A stretch of 64,000 nt of DNA, from NCBI RefSeq assembly GCF_000526335.1, contig NZ_JAFW01000001.1, forward strand, positions 558,001 through 622,000. The letters run 5' to 3'. Each line of letters begins with the position of its first letter. Position 1 is the first letter of the stretch. A program made the translations under genes and the position numbers. Source of the DNA: Arthrobacter sp. 31Y. Its GTDB lineage: Bacteria > Actinomycetota > Actinomycetes > Actinomycetales > Micrococcaceae. Below, in pieces: positions 53,952-63,472 of the stretch. The notes beneath the pieces were generated by a model. That model made no database searches. It was not told the origin of the DNA and worked only from the letters and a program-made list of their open reading frames with translations.

Positions 53952-54614
53952 CTACGTGGCCTTGGTCTCGGACAGAGCCGACACAATCGCGGGCAGCAGA
54001 GCACGGAACGCCTGTCCGCGGTGGCTGATGGCGTTCTTCTCCTCAGAGCTAAGCTCGGCACAGCTGCGGTCCATCCCGGCCGGTTGCAGCACGGGGTCGT
54101 ATCCAAAGCCACCTTCGCCGCGAGGCTCGCGCAAGAGCGTCCCCTCCAGCTGGCCGTACTCCACGGTCTCGTGGGCGATGCCGTCCGGAGCTGGCACCGC
54201 CAAAGCTGCGGCGCAAACGAACGCTGCTCCGCGGAACGCATCCGGAACATCGGAGAGCTGCGCAAGAAGCAGGTTCAGGTTCGCGGTGTCGTTCCCATGC
54301 ACTCCGGACCATCGGGCAGAGAAGATGCCCGGGGCTCCCCCCAGCACATCCACAGCAAGGCCCGAGTCGTCGGCGATGGCTACCAAGCCTGTCGCTTCCG
54401 CAACAGCCCGGGCTTTAAGGAGTGAGTTCTCAGCAAACGTGACACCGGTTTCGGCAACATCCGGGGCACCTGCCGCAGCGGCGTCCACTACTTGGGTGTC
54501 GACGTCGAGCCCTGGAACCTGGCCGCGAAGAAGTTCGCGGAGTTCCTTCAGCTTGCCCTTGTTGTGGGTTGCCAGGACGAGGCGCGGGTGCCCGGGGGCC
54601 GGAGTACCGCTCAC
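53952..54614 (-). CDS. rdgB: RdgB/HAM1 non-canonical purine NTP pyrophosphatase
   Basis: 220 residues. Hydrolyses ITP, dITP and XTP to keep them out of nucleic acids. Motifs: [60 protein letters not shown], and [14 protein letters not shown] 54614 overlaps the rph stop (GTGA), forming the common rph-rdgB pair. Confidence 0.96.
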   Translation of the reverse strand: MSGTPAPGHPRLVLATHNKGKLKELRELLRGQVPGLDVDTQVVDAAAAGAPDVAETGVTFAENSLLKARAVAEATGLVAIADDSGLAVDVLGGAPGIFSARWSGVHGNDTANLNLLLAQLSDVPDAFRGAAFVCAAALAVPAPDGIAHETVEYGQLEGTLLREPRGEGGFGYDPVLQPAGMDRSCAELSSEEKNAISHRGQAFRALLPAIVSALSETKAT

Positions 54615-55369
54615 GGGGCTTCCGCCAGCGTCTCACGCTGGATGGCGGACAGCTGAGTGGTCCCGAGGAGGGCGAGATCAAGGAGAGCGTTGAGCTCGTC
54701 GCGGTCGAAAGGAGCCCCTTCGGCCGTGCCCTGAACTTCAACGAACTTGCCCGAACCGGTCACCACAACGTTCATGTCCGTCTCCGCACGAACATCTTCC
54801 ACGTACGGGAGGTCCAGCATCGGAACGCCGTCGATGATGCCTACTGAGACGGCCGCAATGGTGTCCACCAGCGGCTCCGCATTACGGGCGATGAGCTTGT
54901 TCTCGCGGGCAAAACGGATGGCTTCGGCCAGCGCCACGTAGGCGCCGGTGATCGCGGCGGTGCGCGTGCCGCCGTCGGCCTGCAGGACGTCACAGTCCAG
55001 GACGATCGTGTTTTCGCCCAAGGCCTTGGTGTCGATGATGGACCGGAGCGAGCGGCCAATAAGGCGCGAGATCTCGTGCGTGCGTCCACCGATCTTGCCC
55101 TTGACGGACTCACGGTCCGAACGGGTATTGGTGGCGCGAGGAAGCATCGCGTACTCAGCCGTGACCCAACCGCGGCCTTCGCCCTTGAGCCAGCGGGGAA
55201 CACCCTCGGTCAGTGAAGCCGTGCAGAGAACCCTGGTGTTGCCGAACTCGATCAGCGCCGAGCCCTCGGCCTGCTTCGACCAGCCGCGGGTGATGCTGAT
55301 GGGGCGCAGTTGGTCCGGGGTCCGGCCGTCAGCGCGGATAACGGGTGTGGCTGTAGCGTCAGAAGTCAT
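54611..55369 (-). CDS. rph: ribonuclease PH
   Basis: 252 residues. Phosphorolytic 3'-5' exoribonuclease that trims tRNA ends. Motifs: [77 protein letters not shown]. Upstream of rdgB with overlap. Starts 62 bp after the MBL hydrolase gene. Confidence 0.97.
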   Translation of the reverse strand: MTSDATATPVIRADGRTPDQLRPISITRGWSKQAEGSALIEFGNTRVLCTASLTEGVPRWLKGEGRGWVTAEYAMLPRATNTRSDRESVKGKIGGRTHEISRLIGRSLRSIIDTKALGENTIVLDCDVLQADGGTRTAAITGAYVALAEAIRFARENKLIARNAEPLVDTIAAVSVGIIDGVPMLDLPYVEDVRAETDMNVVVTGSGKFVEVQGTAEGAPFDRDELNALLDLALLGTTQLSAIQRETLAEAP

Positions 55370-55431
55370 GGTTCCAGCTTAGCCAAGCTGGCGGCACCCA
55401 TCCGACGCAGGGAAGCCGAGACCCGGGGAAA

Positions 55432-56229
55432 CTAAATCGTGTAATGGACTCCGGCGACGGCGACAGCGACATCACCGGCGAAGACCGGCTTGGCCTCGGA
55501 CAACACTTTGGTCTGCGACGTCCACACAGGGATGTGCGTCAGCAGAAGTCGCTTGGCACCGGCGTTCATGGCAGCCTCACCTGCACGCTTTCCAGTGAGG
55601 TGGACGTCCTTGATGCCGTCATCCCGGCCTTCCTCAAACGCCGCCTCGCAGAGGAACAGGTCCGAGCCCTTCGCTGCGTCTTCGAGTCCCTGGCAGGAAT
55701 CGGTATCCCCCGAATATGTCAGGATCTTGGTCACCGGAACTCCGTCCTTGCCCGGCTCCGTGGCGGTGACACGCAAGGCATAGGCCTCTTCGACGGGGTG
55801 GTTAACCGCGAAGGGGGTCACCGTGAACGGGCCCACCGTCACCGGCTTGAGTTCGGTCCAGTTGGTGAAGTCGAATTCCTCGTGCATTCCAGGATCGAGG
55901 TCCAGCCCATATGCTGTGGCCATCCTGTCCGCCGTAGCTGCAGGACCCCAAACCGGCAGGCGATCCCGGCCCCATCCTCCGGGCTTCCAGCGGACCGCGA
56001 CATGCAGGCCGCAAAGGTCCATGCAGTGATCGGGATGAAGGTGGGTGAGGAAGATCGCGTCGATGTCCTCCAGGTCCGTATAGCGCTGAATAGCGCCCAA
56101 GGCTCCGCTGCCCAGGTCCATCACGATCTTCCACTCACGCTCACCGTCGTGGGCTGTCACCAAGTAACACGACGCCGGCGAACCGGGACCAGGGAAAGAG
56201 CCTGTGCAGCCTACGATGGTCAGCTTCAC
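55432..56229 (-). CDS. MBL-fold metallo-hydrolase (RNase Z-like)
   Basis: 265 residues with the metal site [16 protein letters not shown], further ligands at [14 protein letters not shown] and [14 protein letters not shown], and HIPVW near the end. It lacks the long RNase Z exosite, so tRNA processing is doubtful; cyclic-nucleotide or other phosphodiester cleavage is possible. GTG 56229 overlaps the murI stop. Confidence 0.9.
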   Translation of the reverse strand: MKLTIVGCTGSFPGPGSPASCYLVTAHDGEREWKIVMDLGSGALGAIQRYTDLEDIDAIFLTHLHPDHCMDLCGLHVAVRWKPGGWGRDRLPVWGPAATADRMATAYGLDLDPGMHEEFDFTNWTELKPVTVGPFTVTPFAVNHPVEEAYALRVTATEPGKDGVPVTKILTYSGDTDSCQGLEDAAKGSDLFLCEAAFEEGRDDGIKDVHLTGKRAGEAAMNAGAKRLLLTHIPVWTSQTKVLSEAKPVFAGDVAVAVAGVHYTI

Positions 56230-57257
56230 AGGTCACGCCCCATGGTTGTGCCGGTGCCGCGACTGAGCGTGCCCTCGGGCTGGACGAAATAGGAGCGCCG
56301 GGACAGCCCGGATCCGGACCGTGCTGCTTCCAGCATCTCGGGAGTTATTCGAGCCAAGCTGCCCGTGGGGTACTGGGCCGCGACGTGGTCCACATGCTTC
56401 ACGGAAAGGACCTCCGGCCCCAGGAAGCGGCGGGCCAAGGTCTCAAACTGGGTGGCGTCACCGGTCGCTATGAATTCGTGGCTCGGCGCCCAGGCATCTG
56501 TCCGCTGGATGCCGTGGTTGGCCAAGGCGCGGTAGACGTCCTTGGCAGTCTCCTCGGCACTGGAAACCAGCGTGACGTCCTCGCCCATGACGAAGGAAAT
56601 GACACCGGTCAGCAGCGGGTAGTGGGTGCAGCCCAGGACAACAGTGTCCACTCCGGCAACCTTGAGGGGCTCGAGGTACTCATTGGCAGCAGCCAGGAGC
56701 TCGGGACCCGTCGTGATTCCAGCTTCCACAAACTCCACGAACGCCGGGCAGGCCACGGACGTAATGCTGAGGTCCGGGGCGGCGGCAAAAGTGTCCTCGT
56801 AGGCTCTCGAACCCACGGTGGCGGAGGTTCCGATGACGCCGATCCTGCCGGAACGGGTAGCCGAGACTGCGCGCCTCACCGCAGGCTGGATTACTTCGAT
56901 GACCGGGATGCCATAGCGGGCGGTGTAGCGTTCCCTGGCATCCCGGAGCACCGCGGCGGAGGCCGAGTTGCAGGCAATGGTCAACAACTTCACGCCGGAA
57001 TCCACCAGTTCGTCCATGACGCCAAGGGCGTTGGCACGAACTTCGGCAATAGGCAGCGGACCGTAGGGGCCGTGTGCGGTGTCGCCAACGTAGAGGATTG
57101 ATTCGTTGGGGAGCTGGTCAATGATGGATCGCGCCACAGTCAACCCACCCACACCCGAATCAAAAATCCCGATTGGACGTGTCCCTAGGAGTTCCCCGTT
57201 ATCGGTGGGGGCGTCACTGCCCAAGACGCCGCTTGGTGAACCCGAATCTGAAGTCAT
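56226..57257 (-). CDS. murI: glutamate racemase
   Basis: 343 residues including an N-terminal extension of about 25. Makes D-glutamate for peptidoglycan. Both catalytic cysteines are present: Cys96 in [14 protein letters not shown] and Cys210 in [11 protein letters not shown]; Asp33 in [11 protein letters not shown] is the conserved acid. ATG 57257 resembles the family start better, though ATG 57296 (13 codons upstream) is possible. Confidence 0.93.
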   Translation of the reverse strand: MTSDSGSPSGVLGSDAPTDNGELLGTRPIGIFDSGVGGLTVARSIIDQLPNESILYVGDTAHGPYGPLPIAEVRANALGVMDELVDSGVKLLTIACNSASAAVLRDARERYTARYGIPVIEVIQPAVRRAVSATRSGRIGVIGTSATVGSRAYEDTFAAAPDLSITSVACPAFVEFVEAGITTGPELLAAANEYLEPLKVAGVDTVVLGCTHYPLLTGVISFVMGEDVTLVSSAEETAKDVYRALANHGIQRTDAWAPSHEFIATGDATQFETLARRFLGPEVLSVKHVDHVAAQYPTGSLARITPEMLEAARSGSGLSRRSYFVQPEGTLSRGTGTTMGRDL

Positions 57258-57380
57258 AATTATTCGAGAATAAGGCTTCCCGTGGTGTGCGGCCATTACC
57301 TGTGCTCTCCGCCTCGTGTCTGATTTGTCACAGGACAGCCGGATCTGTCGCAGGGCAGTAGCGGCAAGCCGCCGCCAGGA

Positions 57381-57947
57381 TCAGGATTTCCCCTGCCTTG
57401 CGGCCATCATCGCCTGCACCAAGGACTCCTGGAGCCACGTAGTGAAGTTGTAGACGAGGGCCAGGTAACTCTCCACATCCTCCGCCTGGCTCCAGTCCTG
57501 CATGCTGTGGATGTGCTCGGCGTCGGCTTCATCGCGAATATCCAGGCGTTCGGCCAGGACGAGCCGGACGTCGTTCAGCGCCATTGACCAACGAGTGGCG
57601 TCCTCGGGCGAGAGAACGAGCTCATCCTTGTCCAAGCCCAAAGCGGCGGCCCTCAAAGCACCGATCTTGCTTTCCCGGACAGAGCGTTCGGTGAGCTGGC
57701 GGAACTCCAGCGAGCCGTCGTCGTCGTCCTTCATGACGTTGGGCAACAGGCGCAGCAGGGCGCGGTCGCTGGGCTGCTTGACGTCCATGTCCAAGCCGAT
57801 CAGCGCAGCCAGGGGGTCTTCGTTCTCCCGGACGTCCGACTCCAGCATGGAGATGACGTCGTCCAGCAATCCGCGCAGGAGATCGCGCTCTGCCGGCTCC
57901 AGGTATCCGCTGATGCCTTTGAGGCCATACTTGAATGCCTTAGCCAC
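57381..57947 (-). CDS. DUF2017 family protein, clpS partner
   Basis: 188 residues, all-helical, with EPAERDLLRGLLDDVISMLE at the N-terminal end and a C-terminal YLALVYNFTTWLQESLVQAMM. GTG 57947 overlaps the clpS stop by 8 bp. DUF2017 almost always follows clpS in actinobacteria; a role in ClpS/ClpAP-type proteolysis is inferred from that linkage alone. Confidence 0.88.
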   Translation of the reverse strand: MAKAFKYGLKGISGYLEPAERDLLRGLLDDVISMLESDVRENEDPLAALIGLDMDVKQPSDRALLRLLPNVMKDDDDGSLEFRQLTERSVRESKIGALRAAALGLDKDELVLSPEDATRWSMALNDVRLVLAERLDIRDEADAEHIHSMQDWSQAEDVESYLALVYNFTTWLQESLVQAMMAARQGKS

Positions 57948-58302
57948 GCTGGCGGCCGCCCTTCCCGGGTGTTTCGTTGCCGCTCGCGGCCTTCTCAACT
58001 GTGGCCCATAGACCAAAACCGTGCATGGCCACGGCATGCTGTTCCACTTGTTCCTTGCTGCCGTGGGCAACGATTGACCGGCCCTTCTTGTGGACCTCCA
58101 TCATGAGCTTGTGGGCTTTGGACTCGGAGTAGCCGAAGTAACTCTGGAACACAAAGCTCACGTAGCTCATCAGATTCACGGGATCATTCCAGATCACAAG
58201 GTTCCACGGGATATCAGGGGCTGTCAGGACATCGGTGGAGGACTGCTCTGCAGCTTTAGTCCGCTCATCGATGTCCGTGCCGTACGCAACGCTAGGGCTC
58301 AT
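57940..58302 (-). CDS. clpS: ATP-dependent Clp protease adaptor ClpS
   Basis: 120 residues. Recognises N-degron proteins for Clp protease. The core reads PWNLVIWNDPVNLMSYVSFV (binding-pocket Asn-Asp) and KLMMEVHKKGRSIVAHGSKEQVE. Divergent from pncB, 37 bp away. Confidence 0.95.
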   Translation of the reverse strand: MSPSVAYGTDIDERTKAAEQSSTDVLTAPDIPWNLVIWNDPVNLMSYVSFVFQSYFGYSESKAHKLMMEVHKKGRSIVAHGSKEQVEQHAVAMHGFGLWATVEKAASGNETPGKGGRQRG

Positions 58303-58339
58303 CTGTCCATTCTATGGCGGCTCGCACTAGAGTGAATTC

Positions 58340-59668
58340 GTGAGTAGAGCCACGTCGTGGGACCACCCCGCAACTTCCTTGTACACAGACCACTACGAAC
58401 TGACCATGCTTCAGGCAGCCTTGCACTCCGGCGCTGCGCACCGCCGCTCGGTGTTCGAAGCATTCGCCCGGCGGCTGCCGGACGGCCGCCGCTATGGCGT
58501 GGTAGGCGGCACGGGACGCCTTCTGGAGGGGATAGCGGACTTCCGGTTCGGCGAGGAGGAGCTTGCCTTCCTGGAGCAGAACAAGGTGGTCAACCAGGAA
58601 ACCCTGGACTACCTGGCGGACTACAAGTTCAGCGGCGACATCTGGGGCTATGCCGAAGGTGACGCCTACTTCCCCAACTCCCCCATCCTCATTGTCGAAT
58701 CCACCTTCGCCGAGGCCTGCATCCTGGAAACCTTCATCCTGTCCGTCCTCAATCACGACAGCGCCATCGCTTCCGCGGCCTCCAGAATGACCTCGGCGGC
58801 CGGCACCCGCCCGTGCATCGAGATGGGCTCCCGCCGCACCCAGGAGGAATCCGCGACGGCGGCAGCCAGGGCCGCTGTGATTGCCGGCTTTGCCAGCACC
58901 TCCAACCTCGAAGCAGGCCGGCGCTATGGCATAAAAACCGTGGGTACCGCAGCACACTCGTTCACTCTGCTGCACGACACTGAACGCGAAGCCTTCGAGG
59001 CACAGATCGCAACGTTCGGCCCCGGCACATCGCTGTTGGTGGATACTTACGACGTCGAGACGGCGGTGCGCACTGCCGTCGAGCTGGCCGGCGACAAACT
59101 CGGCGCTGTCCGGCTGGATTCCGGAGACCTCATTGCGCAGGCTCAGTGGGTCCGGCAATTGCTTGACGAACTCGGCAACGTCAACACCCGCATTGTGGTC
59201 ACCTCCGACCTCGACGAATTCGCCATCGCGGCCCTCCAGTCAGCCCCCGTGGACTCTTACGGAGTCGGTACGTCGTTGGTCACCGGATCCGGCGCTCCCA
59301 CGGCCAGCATGGTCTACAAGCTGGTCAGCCGCACCAACGACGCCGGCGAGTTCATTTCGGTTGCCAAGGCCGCCAAGAACAAGGCAAGCGTCGGTGGACG
59401 CAAATACGCCCTCCGTAAGCTCAATGAGCGCGGCCGGGCCACCCAGGAAATGGTGGGAATCGGCCACCGCCCCGAAGATGACGGCAACGACCGCGAGCTG
59501 CTTCACCAGTTCGTCAAGAACGGCGAGGTGCTGCCAGGGTGGACCGGACCGGAAGGCGTCATCCGTGCACGCGAACGTCACACGGCCACCATGGCCGAGC
59601 TGCCCGCCGTCGTGAACCGCCTCCAGCGGGGCGAAGCTGCCATCCCCACCATCTACGAGGAGAACTGA
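58340..59668 (+). CDS. pncB: nicotinate phosphoribosyltransferase
   Basis: 442 residues; ATP-assisted synthesis of nicotinate mononucleotide from nicotinate in NAD salvage. Motifs: SLYTDHYELTMLQAAL, RRLPDGRRYGVVGG, FMEMGSRR-like region (CIEMGSRRTQEESA), TAAHSFTLLHD with the catalytic His, VRLDSGDL, and GVGTSLVTGSGAP. GTG 58340 starts it. The stop overlaps the ATG of pncA. Confidence 0.96.
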   Translation: MSRATSWDHPATSLYTDHYELTMLQAALHSGAAHRRSVFEAFARRLPDGRRYGVVGGTGRLLEGIADFRFGEEELAFLEQNKVVNQETLDYLADYKFSGDIWGYAEGDAYFPNSPILIVESTFAEACILETFILSVLNHDSAIASAASRMTSAAGTRPCIEMGSRRTQEESATAAARAAVIAGFASTSNLEAGRRYGIKTVGTAAHSFTLLHDTEREAFEAQIATFGPGTSLLVDTYDVETAVRTAVELAGDKLGAVRLDSGDLIAQAQWVRQLLDELGNVNTRIVVTSDLDEFAIAALQSAPVDSYGVGTSLVTGSGAPTASMVYKLVSRTNDAGEFISVAKAAKNKASVGGRKYALRKLNERGRATQEMVGIGHRPEDDGNDRELLHQFVKNGEVLPGWTGPEGVIRARERHTATMAELPAVVNRLQRGEAAIPTIYEEN

Positions 59669-60294
59669 TGTCCCGGGCCTTGATCATCGTCGATGTTCAA
59701 AATGACTTCTGCGAGGGCGGAACGCTCGCCGTTCAAGGCGGCGCCGCTGTGGCAGGTGCCATCACGGAGTACGTGGATTCCAACCAGCAACACTTCGATC
59801 ACATCGTGGCCACTCAAGACTGGCACATAGAGCCCGGAGACCACTTCTCAGAGGACCCGGACATGGTGGATTCCTGGCCTCCGCACTGCAGGGCCCGAAG
59901 CAAAGGTGCCGAACTCCACGAAGACCTGGATCCCGAGTACATCCACGCCTACTTCCGGAAAGGGCAGTTCACCGCGGCCTACTCCGGCTTCGAAGGCGTT
60001 TTGGCTCCCGAAGACGACGTTCCCACCGGCGACCTCAAAGCAGGCACGGCCACTGCCGAGGTCATCGATGAAGACGCGATCGGGCTCGACGATTGGCTGC
60101 AAAGCCACGACGTCGAGGAAGTGGTGGTGGTGGGACTTGCCACCGACTACTGCGTGAAGGCTACAGCGCTGGATGCCGTCCAGGCGGGATACACCACCAC
60201 GGTGATCGCTGAGCTCACGGCCGGAATCGCCGAGGACCTTAGCGATGCCTATGACGAAATGGAAGCCGCCGGCGTCGACGTCGAACGCGACTGA
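59668..60294 (+). CDS. pncA: nicotinamidase
   Basis: 208 residues. Hydrolyses nicotinamide to nicotinate for the PncB reaction. Catalytic triad Asp9 (IIVDVQNDF), Lys98 (RKGQFTAAYSGF) and Cys162 (GLATDYCVKATALD); metal ligands Asp51 and His53 (TQDWHIEP) and His73 (WPPHC). GAGGAG precedes the ATG. Directly translationally linked to pncB. Confidence 0.95.
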   Translation: MSRALIIVDVQNDFCEGGTLAVQGGAAVAGAITEYVDSNQQHFDHIVATQDWHIEPGDHFSEDPDMVDSWPPHCRARSKGAELHEDLDPEYIHAYFRKGQFTAAYSGFEGVLAPEDDVPTGDLKAGTATAEVIDEDAIGLDDWLQSHDVEEVVVVGLATDYCVKATALDAVQAGYTTTVIAELTAGIAEDLSDAYDEMEAAGVDVERD

Positions 60295-60310
60295 GACTTA
60301 GGCAAAAGAC

Positions 60311-60351
60311 ACAAGCAGGGGCGCCGCAACCGCGGCGCCCCTGCTTGTTTC
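60311..60351. terminator. bidirectional terminator between pncA and the helicase gene, perfect 17-bp stem
   Basis: ACAAGCAGGGGCGCCGC (60311-60327) is fully complementary to 60332-60348, loop AACC, then TTT. Confidence 0.92.
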
Positions 60352-60369
60352 TGCTGATTCTTGATCCAG

Positions 60370-62145
60370 CTACTTCCGGCCGATGAACCAGTCCTGAAGC
60401 TTGCGCAGGCGGGCCTGCAACTGCTCCTCGTTCGCCTGGGCCACGGCCGGGCCACCACACACTTCGCGCAGTTTCGTATGAACAACTCCGTGCGGTGTAC
60501 CGGTCCTGGCGGACCAGGCAGCCACGTTCTTGGCCAGTTCATTGCGAAGATCCATGAGCATCCTGTGGTCAGGAATGGCTGGAGACGCCGCTGCAGCCAA
60601 AGGGGACTGACGCTTCTTGCGCGACTGTTGGTCGTGCTGGCGTTGACGCAGCAGCGTTCCTACCTGTTCGGCGTCGAGAAGTCCTGGTATGCCGAGGAAG
60701 TCCAGTTCCTCATCAGAGCCGATATCGGCTCCGGTACCAAACTCACCGCCGTCGAAAAGCACGCGGTCAAAGGAGGCCTGCGAATCCAAGGCTTCGAATT
60801 TACCCTTGGTGAGCTCGTCCGAGGCCTTGTCCTCGCGATTGGCCTCCGCCATGAGGTTCTCTTCAGGGTTGAAGAGACCGTCTTCGTCCTTCTCGGGGCG
60901 GTCCAGGGCGTGATCGCGCTCTGCTTCCATGGTGTTGGCCAGGATCATCAGGGGCGGAACCGATGGCAGGAAGACCGACGCCGTCTCGCCCCTCTTGCGG
61001 GCACGCACAAAGCGCCCCACAGCTTGGGCGAAGAACAGCGGCGTGGAGGTTGACGTGGCATAAACGCCCACTGACAGGCGGGGAACGTCCACGCCTTCGG
61101 ACACCATGCGGACAGCCACCATCCAGCGCTGGTCCCCCGCGGAGAATTCCTCGATTTTGCTGGAAGCCTTGGAATCATCCGAGAGGATCACCGTGGGCGA
61201 CTGGCCCGTGATTCTTTTCAGCTGACCGGCATACGCACGTGCGTCGTCATGATCCGTGGCGATCACCAGTCCACCGGCGTCCGGCACGGTCCGCCTGACC
61301 TCGCTGAGACGTTTGTCCGCAGCAGCCAGGACCGCAGGGATCCACTCACCGGTGGGGTTCAAGGCCGTCCGCCATGCCTGCGAGGTGATGTCCTTGGTGA
61401 CAGCAGCCTCCCCAAGGGACGCCGCCATCTCGTCGCCGGCACTGGTTCGCCAGCGCATCTGGCCCGAGTAGGCCATGAACAGAACGGGACGAACCACGTG
61501 GTCCCGCAGTGCGTTGCCGTAGCCGTAGGTGTAGTCAGCCTTGGAACGGCGAATGCCGTCGCGGTCCTCGGCGTATTCAACAAAGGGAATCGGGGACGTG
61601 TCCGAACGGAACGGAGTACCCGTCAAGGACAGGCGCCGCGCGGCAGGATCAAAGGCCTCGCGCAGGCCGTCTCCCCACGACAACGCTTCGCCGCCGTGGT
61701 GGATTTCGTCCAGGATCACCAAGGTGCGGGCTGCTTCGGTCTTCGCCCGATGCAGCATGGGCTTGCTGGCTACCTGCGCGTACGTGACGGCAACCCCGAC
61801 AAAACCACGGCCGTGCTGGCCATCGGAGTTCTTGAAGTTGGGATCAATGGCAATGCCCACTTTTGCGGCGGCGTCAGCCCACTGCCGCTTCAGGTGGTCG
61901 GTAGGCGCAACGATGGTGATCCTGTTGACCACTCCGCTATCCAGCAGGGTGGTGGCAATGCGCAGGGCAAACGTGGTCTTACCGGCGCCGGGGGTAGCCA
62001 CAGCGAGGAAGTCCTTGGGATTGCGGGTCATGTAGAGGTCAAGGGCGTCCTGCTGCCAGGCACGGAGCTTAGGCGCCGTACCCCAGGCGGCGCGTTCCGG
62101 GTACGCCGGAGGCAGGGACGGTCCACCAAAAAGTGTTTCTGTCAT
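60370..62145 (-). CDS. SF2 DEAD/DEAH-box helicase
   Basis: 591 residues. Motifs in order: Q-like RAWQQDALDLYM, Walker A VATPGAGKTTFALR, VAPTDHLKRQW, DEAH-type VILDEIHHGG, SLTGTPFRSD, and motif VI QAVGRFVRARKRGE. This group of actinobacterial helicases resembles type III restriction/UvrB-like ATPases but stands apart from methylase genes. It is likely involved in DNA repair. It ends 17 bp from the terminator. Confidence 0.9.
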   Translation of the reverse strand: MTETLFGGPSLPPAYPERAAWGTAPKLRAWQQDALDLYMTRNPKDFLAVATPGAGKTTFALRIATTLLDSGVVNRITIVAPTDHLKRQWADAAAKVGIAIDPNFKNSDGQHGRGFVGVAVTYAQVASKPMLHRAKTEAARTLVILDEIHHGGEALSWGDGLREAFDPAARRLSLTGTPFRSDTSPIPFVEYAEDRDGIRRSKADYTYGYGNALRDHVVRPVLFMAYSGQMRWRTSAGDEMAASLGEAAVTKDITSQAWRTALNPTGEWIPAVLAAADKRLSEVRRTVPDAGGLVIATDHDDARAYAGQLKRITGQSPTVILSDDSKASSKIEEFSAGDQRWMVAVRMVSEGVDVPRLSVGVYATSTSTPLFFAQAVGRFVRARKRGETASVFLPSVPPLMILANTMEAERDHALDRPEKDEDGLFNPEENLMAEANREDKASDELTKGKFEALDSQASFDRVLFDGGEFGTGADIGSDEELDFLGIPGLLDAEQVGTLLRQRQHDQQSRKKRQSPLAAAASPAIPDHRMLMDLRNELAKNVAAWSARTGTPHGVVHTKLREVCGGPAVAQANEEQLQARLRKLQDWFIGRK

Positions 62146-62257
62146 GCTGACTCCCCCGGCCTGATGTCGGCGACGATGATCTCCGGCTTTCCGGGCGCAC
62201 CAAAGGGCGCCGTAAGCCGTTGATGATCAGATAGGGCCGGTGTTCTTTTCCCACCCA

Positions 62258-62587
62258 CTACTTGGAATTGCCCGAGCCGCCGTTGTTTCCACCGTCATTG
62301 CCTGGGCGGAGACCTTCGTAAATCTCCTTGCACTCCGGGCAGACCGGGAACTTCTTGGGATCGCGTCCCGGCGTCCAGACCTTGCCGCACAGGGCAATGA
62401 CGGGCTCGCCGGACAGGGCCGACTCCATGATCTTTTCCTTGCGGACGTAGTGCGAAAACCGCTCGCGGTCGCCGGGCTCCACTTCCTGGCGCGTTTCCTC
62501 GCGCTCAATGGTGGCAGTGGACGTTCCGGCTCCGGAAAGCTCTCGCATGGGGTCGTTTTCGAATGGATCCGGAGGAAGCGTAGTCAT
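62258..62587 (-). CDS. DUF3039 domain-containing protein
   Basis: 109 residues. The family core reads HYVRKEKIMESALSGEPVIALCGKVW, then PGRDPKKFPVCPECKEIYE; its three cysteines may bind zinc. The C-terminus is Gly/Asn-rich. Typical of actinobacteria, unknown function. ATG 62587 is preferred to the 11-codon longer start. Confidence 0.88.
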   Translation of the reverse strand: MTTLPPDPFENDPMRELSGAGTSTATIEREETRQEVEPGDRERFSHYVRKEKIMESALSGEPVIALCGKVWTPGRDPKKFPVCPECKEIYEGLRPGNDGGNNGGSGNSK

Positions 62588-62604
62588 GCCAAACATCTTA
62601 CCGT

Positions 62605-63387
62605 CTACAGTCCCTGCCACTCAGGCTTGTTGTCATAGGTGTGCCGATAATAATCGGCCAGTTTCAGCGATGACGCGGCCGCCTCATCCACCAGAATCGT
62701 GGCGTGCGGGTGCATCTGAAGGATGGATGCGGCGCAAATGGCAGCTACCGGTCCCTCTACGAAATCCCGGACAGCCTGGGCTTTCTGGGCGCCTGTTGCG
62801 ACCAACACCACATGGCGGGCGTCCATGATGGTTCCTAATCCTTGGGTGACCACGTGATGGGGAACGTCATCGATGCTGTCGAAGAAGCGGGCGTTGTCCT
62901 TCCGGGTCTGCTCGATCAACGTTTTGATGCGCGTCCGGGATGCCAGGGAGGACCCGGGCTCGTTGAAGCCGATATGCCCGTCTGTCCCCACGCCCAGGAT
63001 CTGGAGATCTACTCCGCCCACAGCCTTGATTGCGTCCTCGTAGCCCTGACATGCGGCCTCAAGGTCTTCGGCTGCACCGTCTGGCCCGTGGACGTTTACC
63101 GGCTTAATATTCACCCGGTTGGTGAACTCGCGCCGGATGACCTCGCGGTAGGACTCGGGATGTCCTGCTTCAAGCCCTACGTATTCATCCAATGCGAAGC
63201 CATGCGCCTGGCTGAAGTCCAACCCCCCGGCCTCGTAGCGGCTGGCCAATTCGTCGTAGATGGGCAGAGGGGACGAACCCGTTGCCAAGCCCAGCACAGC
63301 ATTGGGCTTACGGCGGACCAGCGATTCGATGGCATCGGCTGCAAGTGCACCGATCTGCTTGGTGCCAGGGAGAATGACAACTTCCAT
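62605..63387 (-). CDS. nagB: glucosamine-6-phosphate deaminase
   Basis: 260 residues. Turns glucosamine-6-phosphate into fructose-6-phosphate and ammonia. Motifs: AVLGLATGSSPLPIYDEL, FALDEYVGL, LGVGTDGHIGFNEPGSSL. ATG 63387 has AAAGG upstream; the 24-codon upstream extension is ignored. The last gene before it on the strand is the partial membrane protein. Confidence 0.95.
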   Translation of the reverse strand: MEVVILPGTKQIGALAADAIESLVRRKPNAVLGLATGSSPLPIYDELASRYEAGGLDFSQAHGFALDEYVGLEAGHPESYREVIRREFTNRVNIKPVNVHGPDGAAEDLEAACQGYEDAIKAVGGVDLQILGVGTDGHIGFNEPGSSLASRTRIKTLIEQTRKDNARFFDSIDDVPHHVVTQGLGTIMDARHVVLVATGAQKAQAVRDFVEGPVAAICAASILQMHPHATILVDEAAASSLKLADYYRHTYDNKPEWQGL

Positions 63388-63472
63388 CGTCACGGCCTTT
63401 CTAGTTGTGGTCGTCGAGCTATCTGACAAGAGGTTATCCCATGTCCCATCTATGGGCACGGTTGTTACACAG

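Noticed and set aside
61249..62223. 324-codon plus-strand open frame
   Set aside because: Antisense to the SF2 helicase; no domain.
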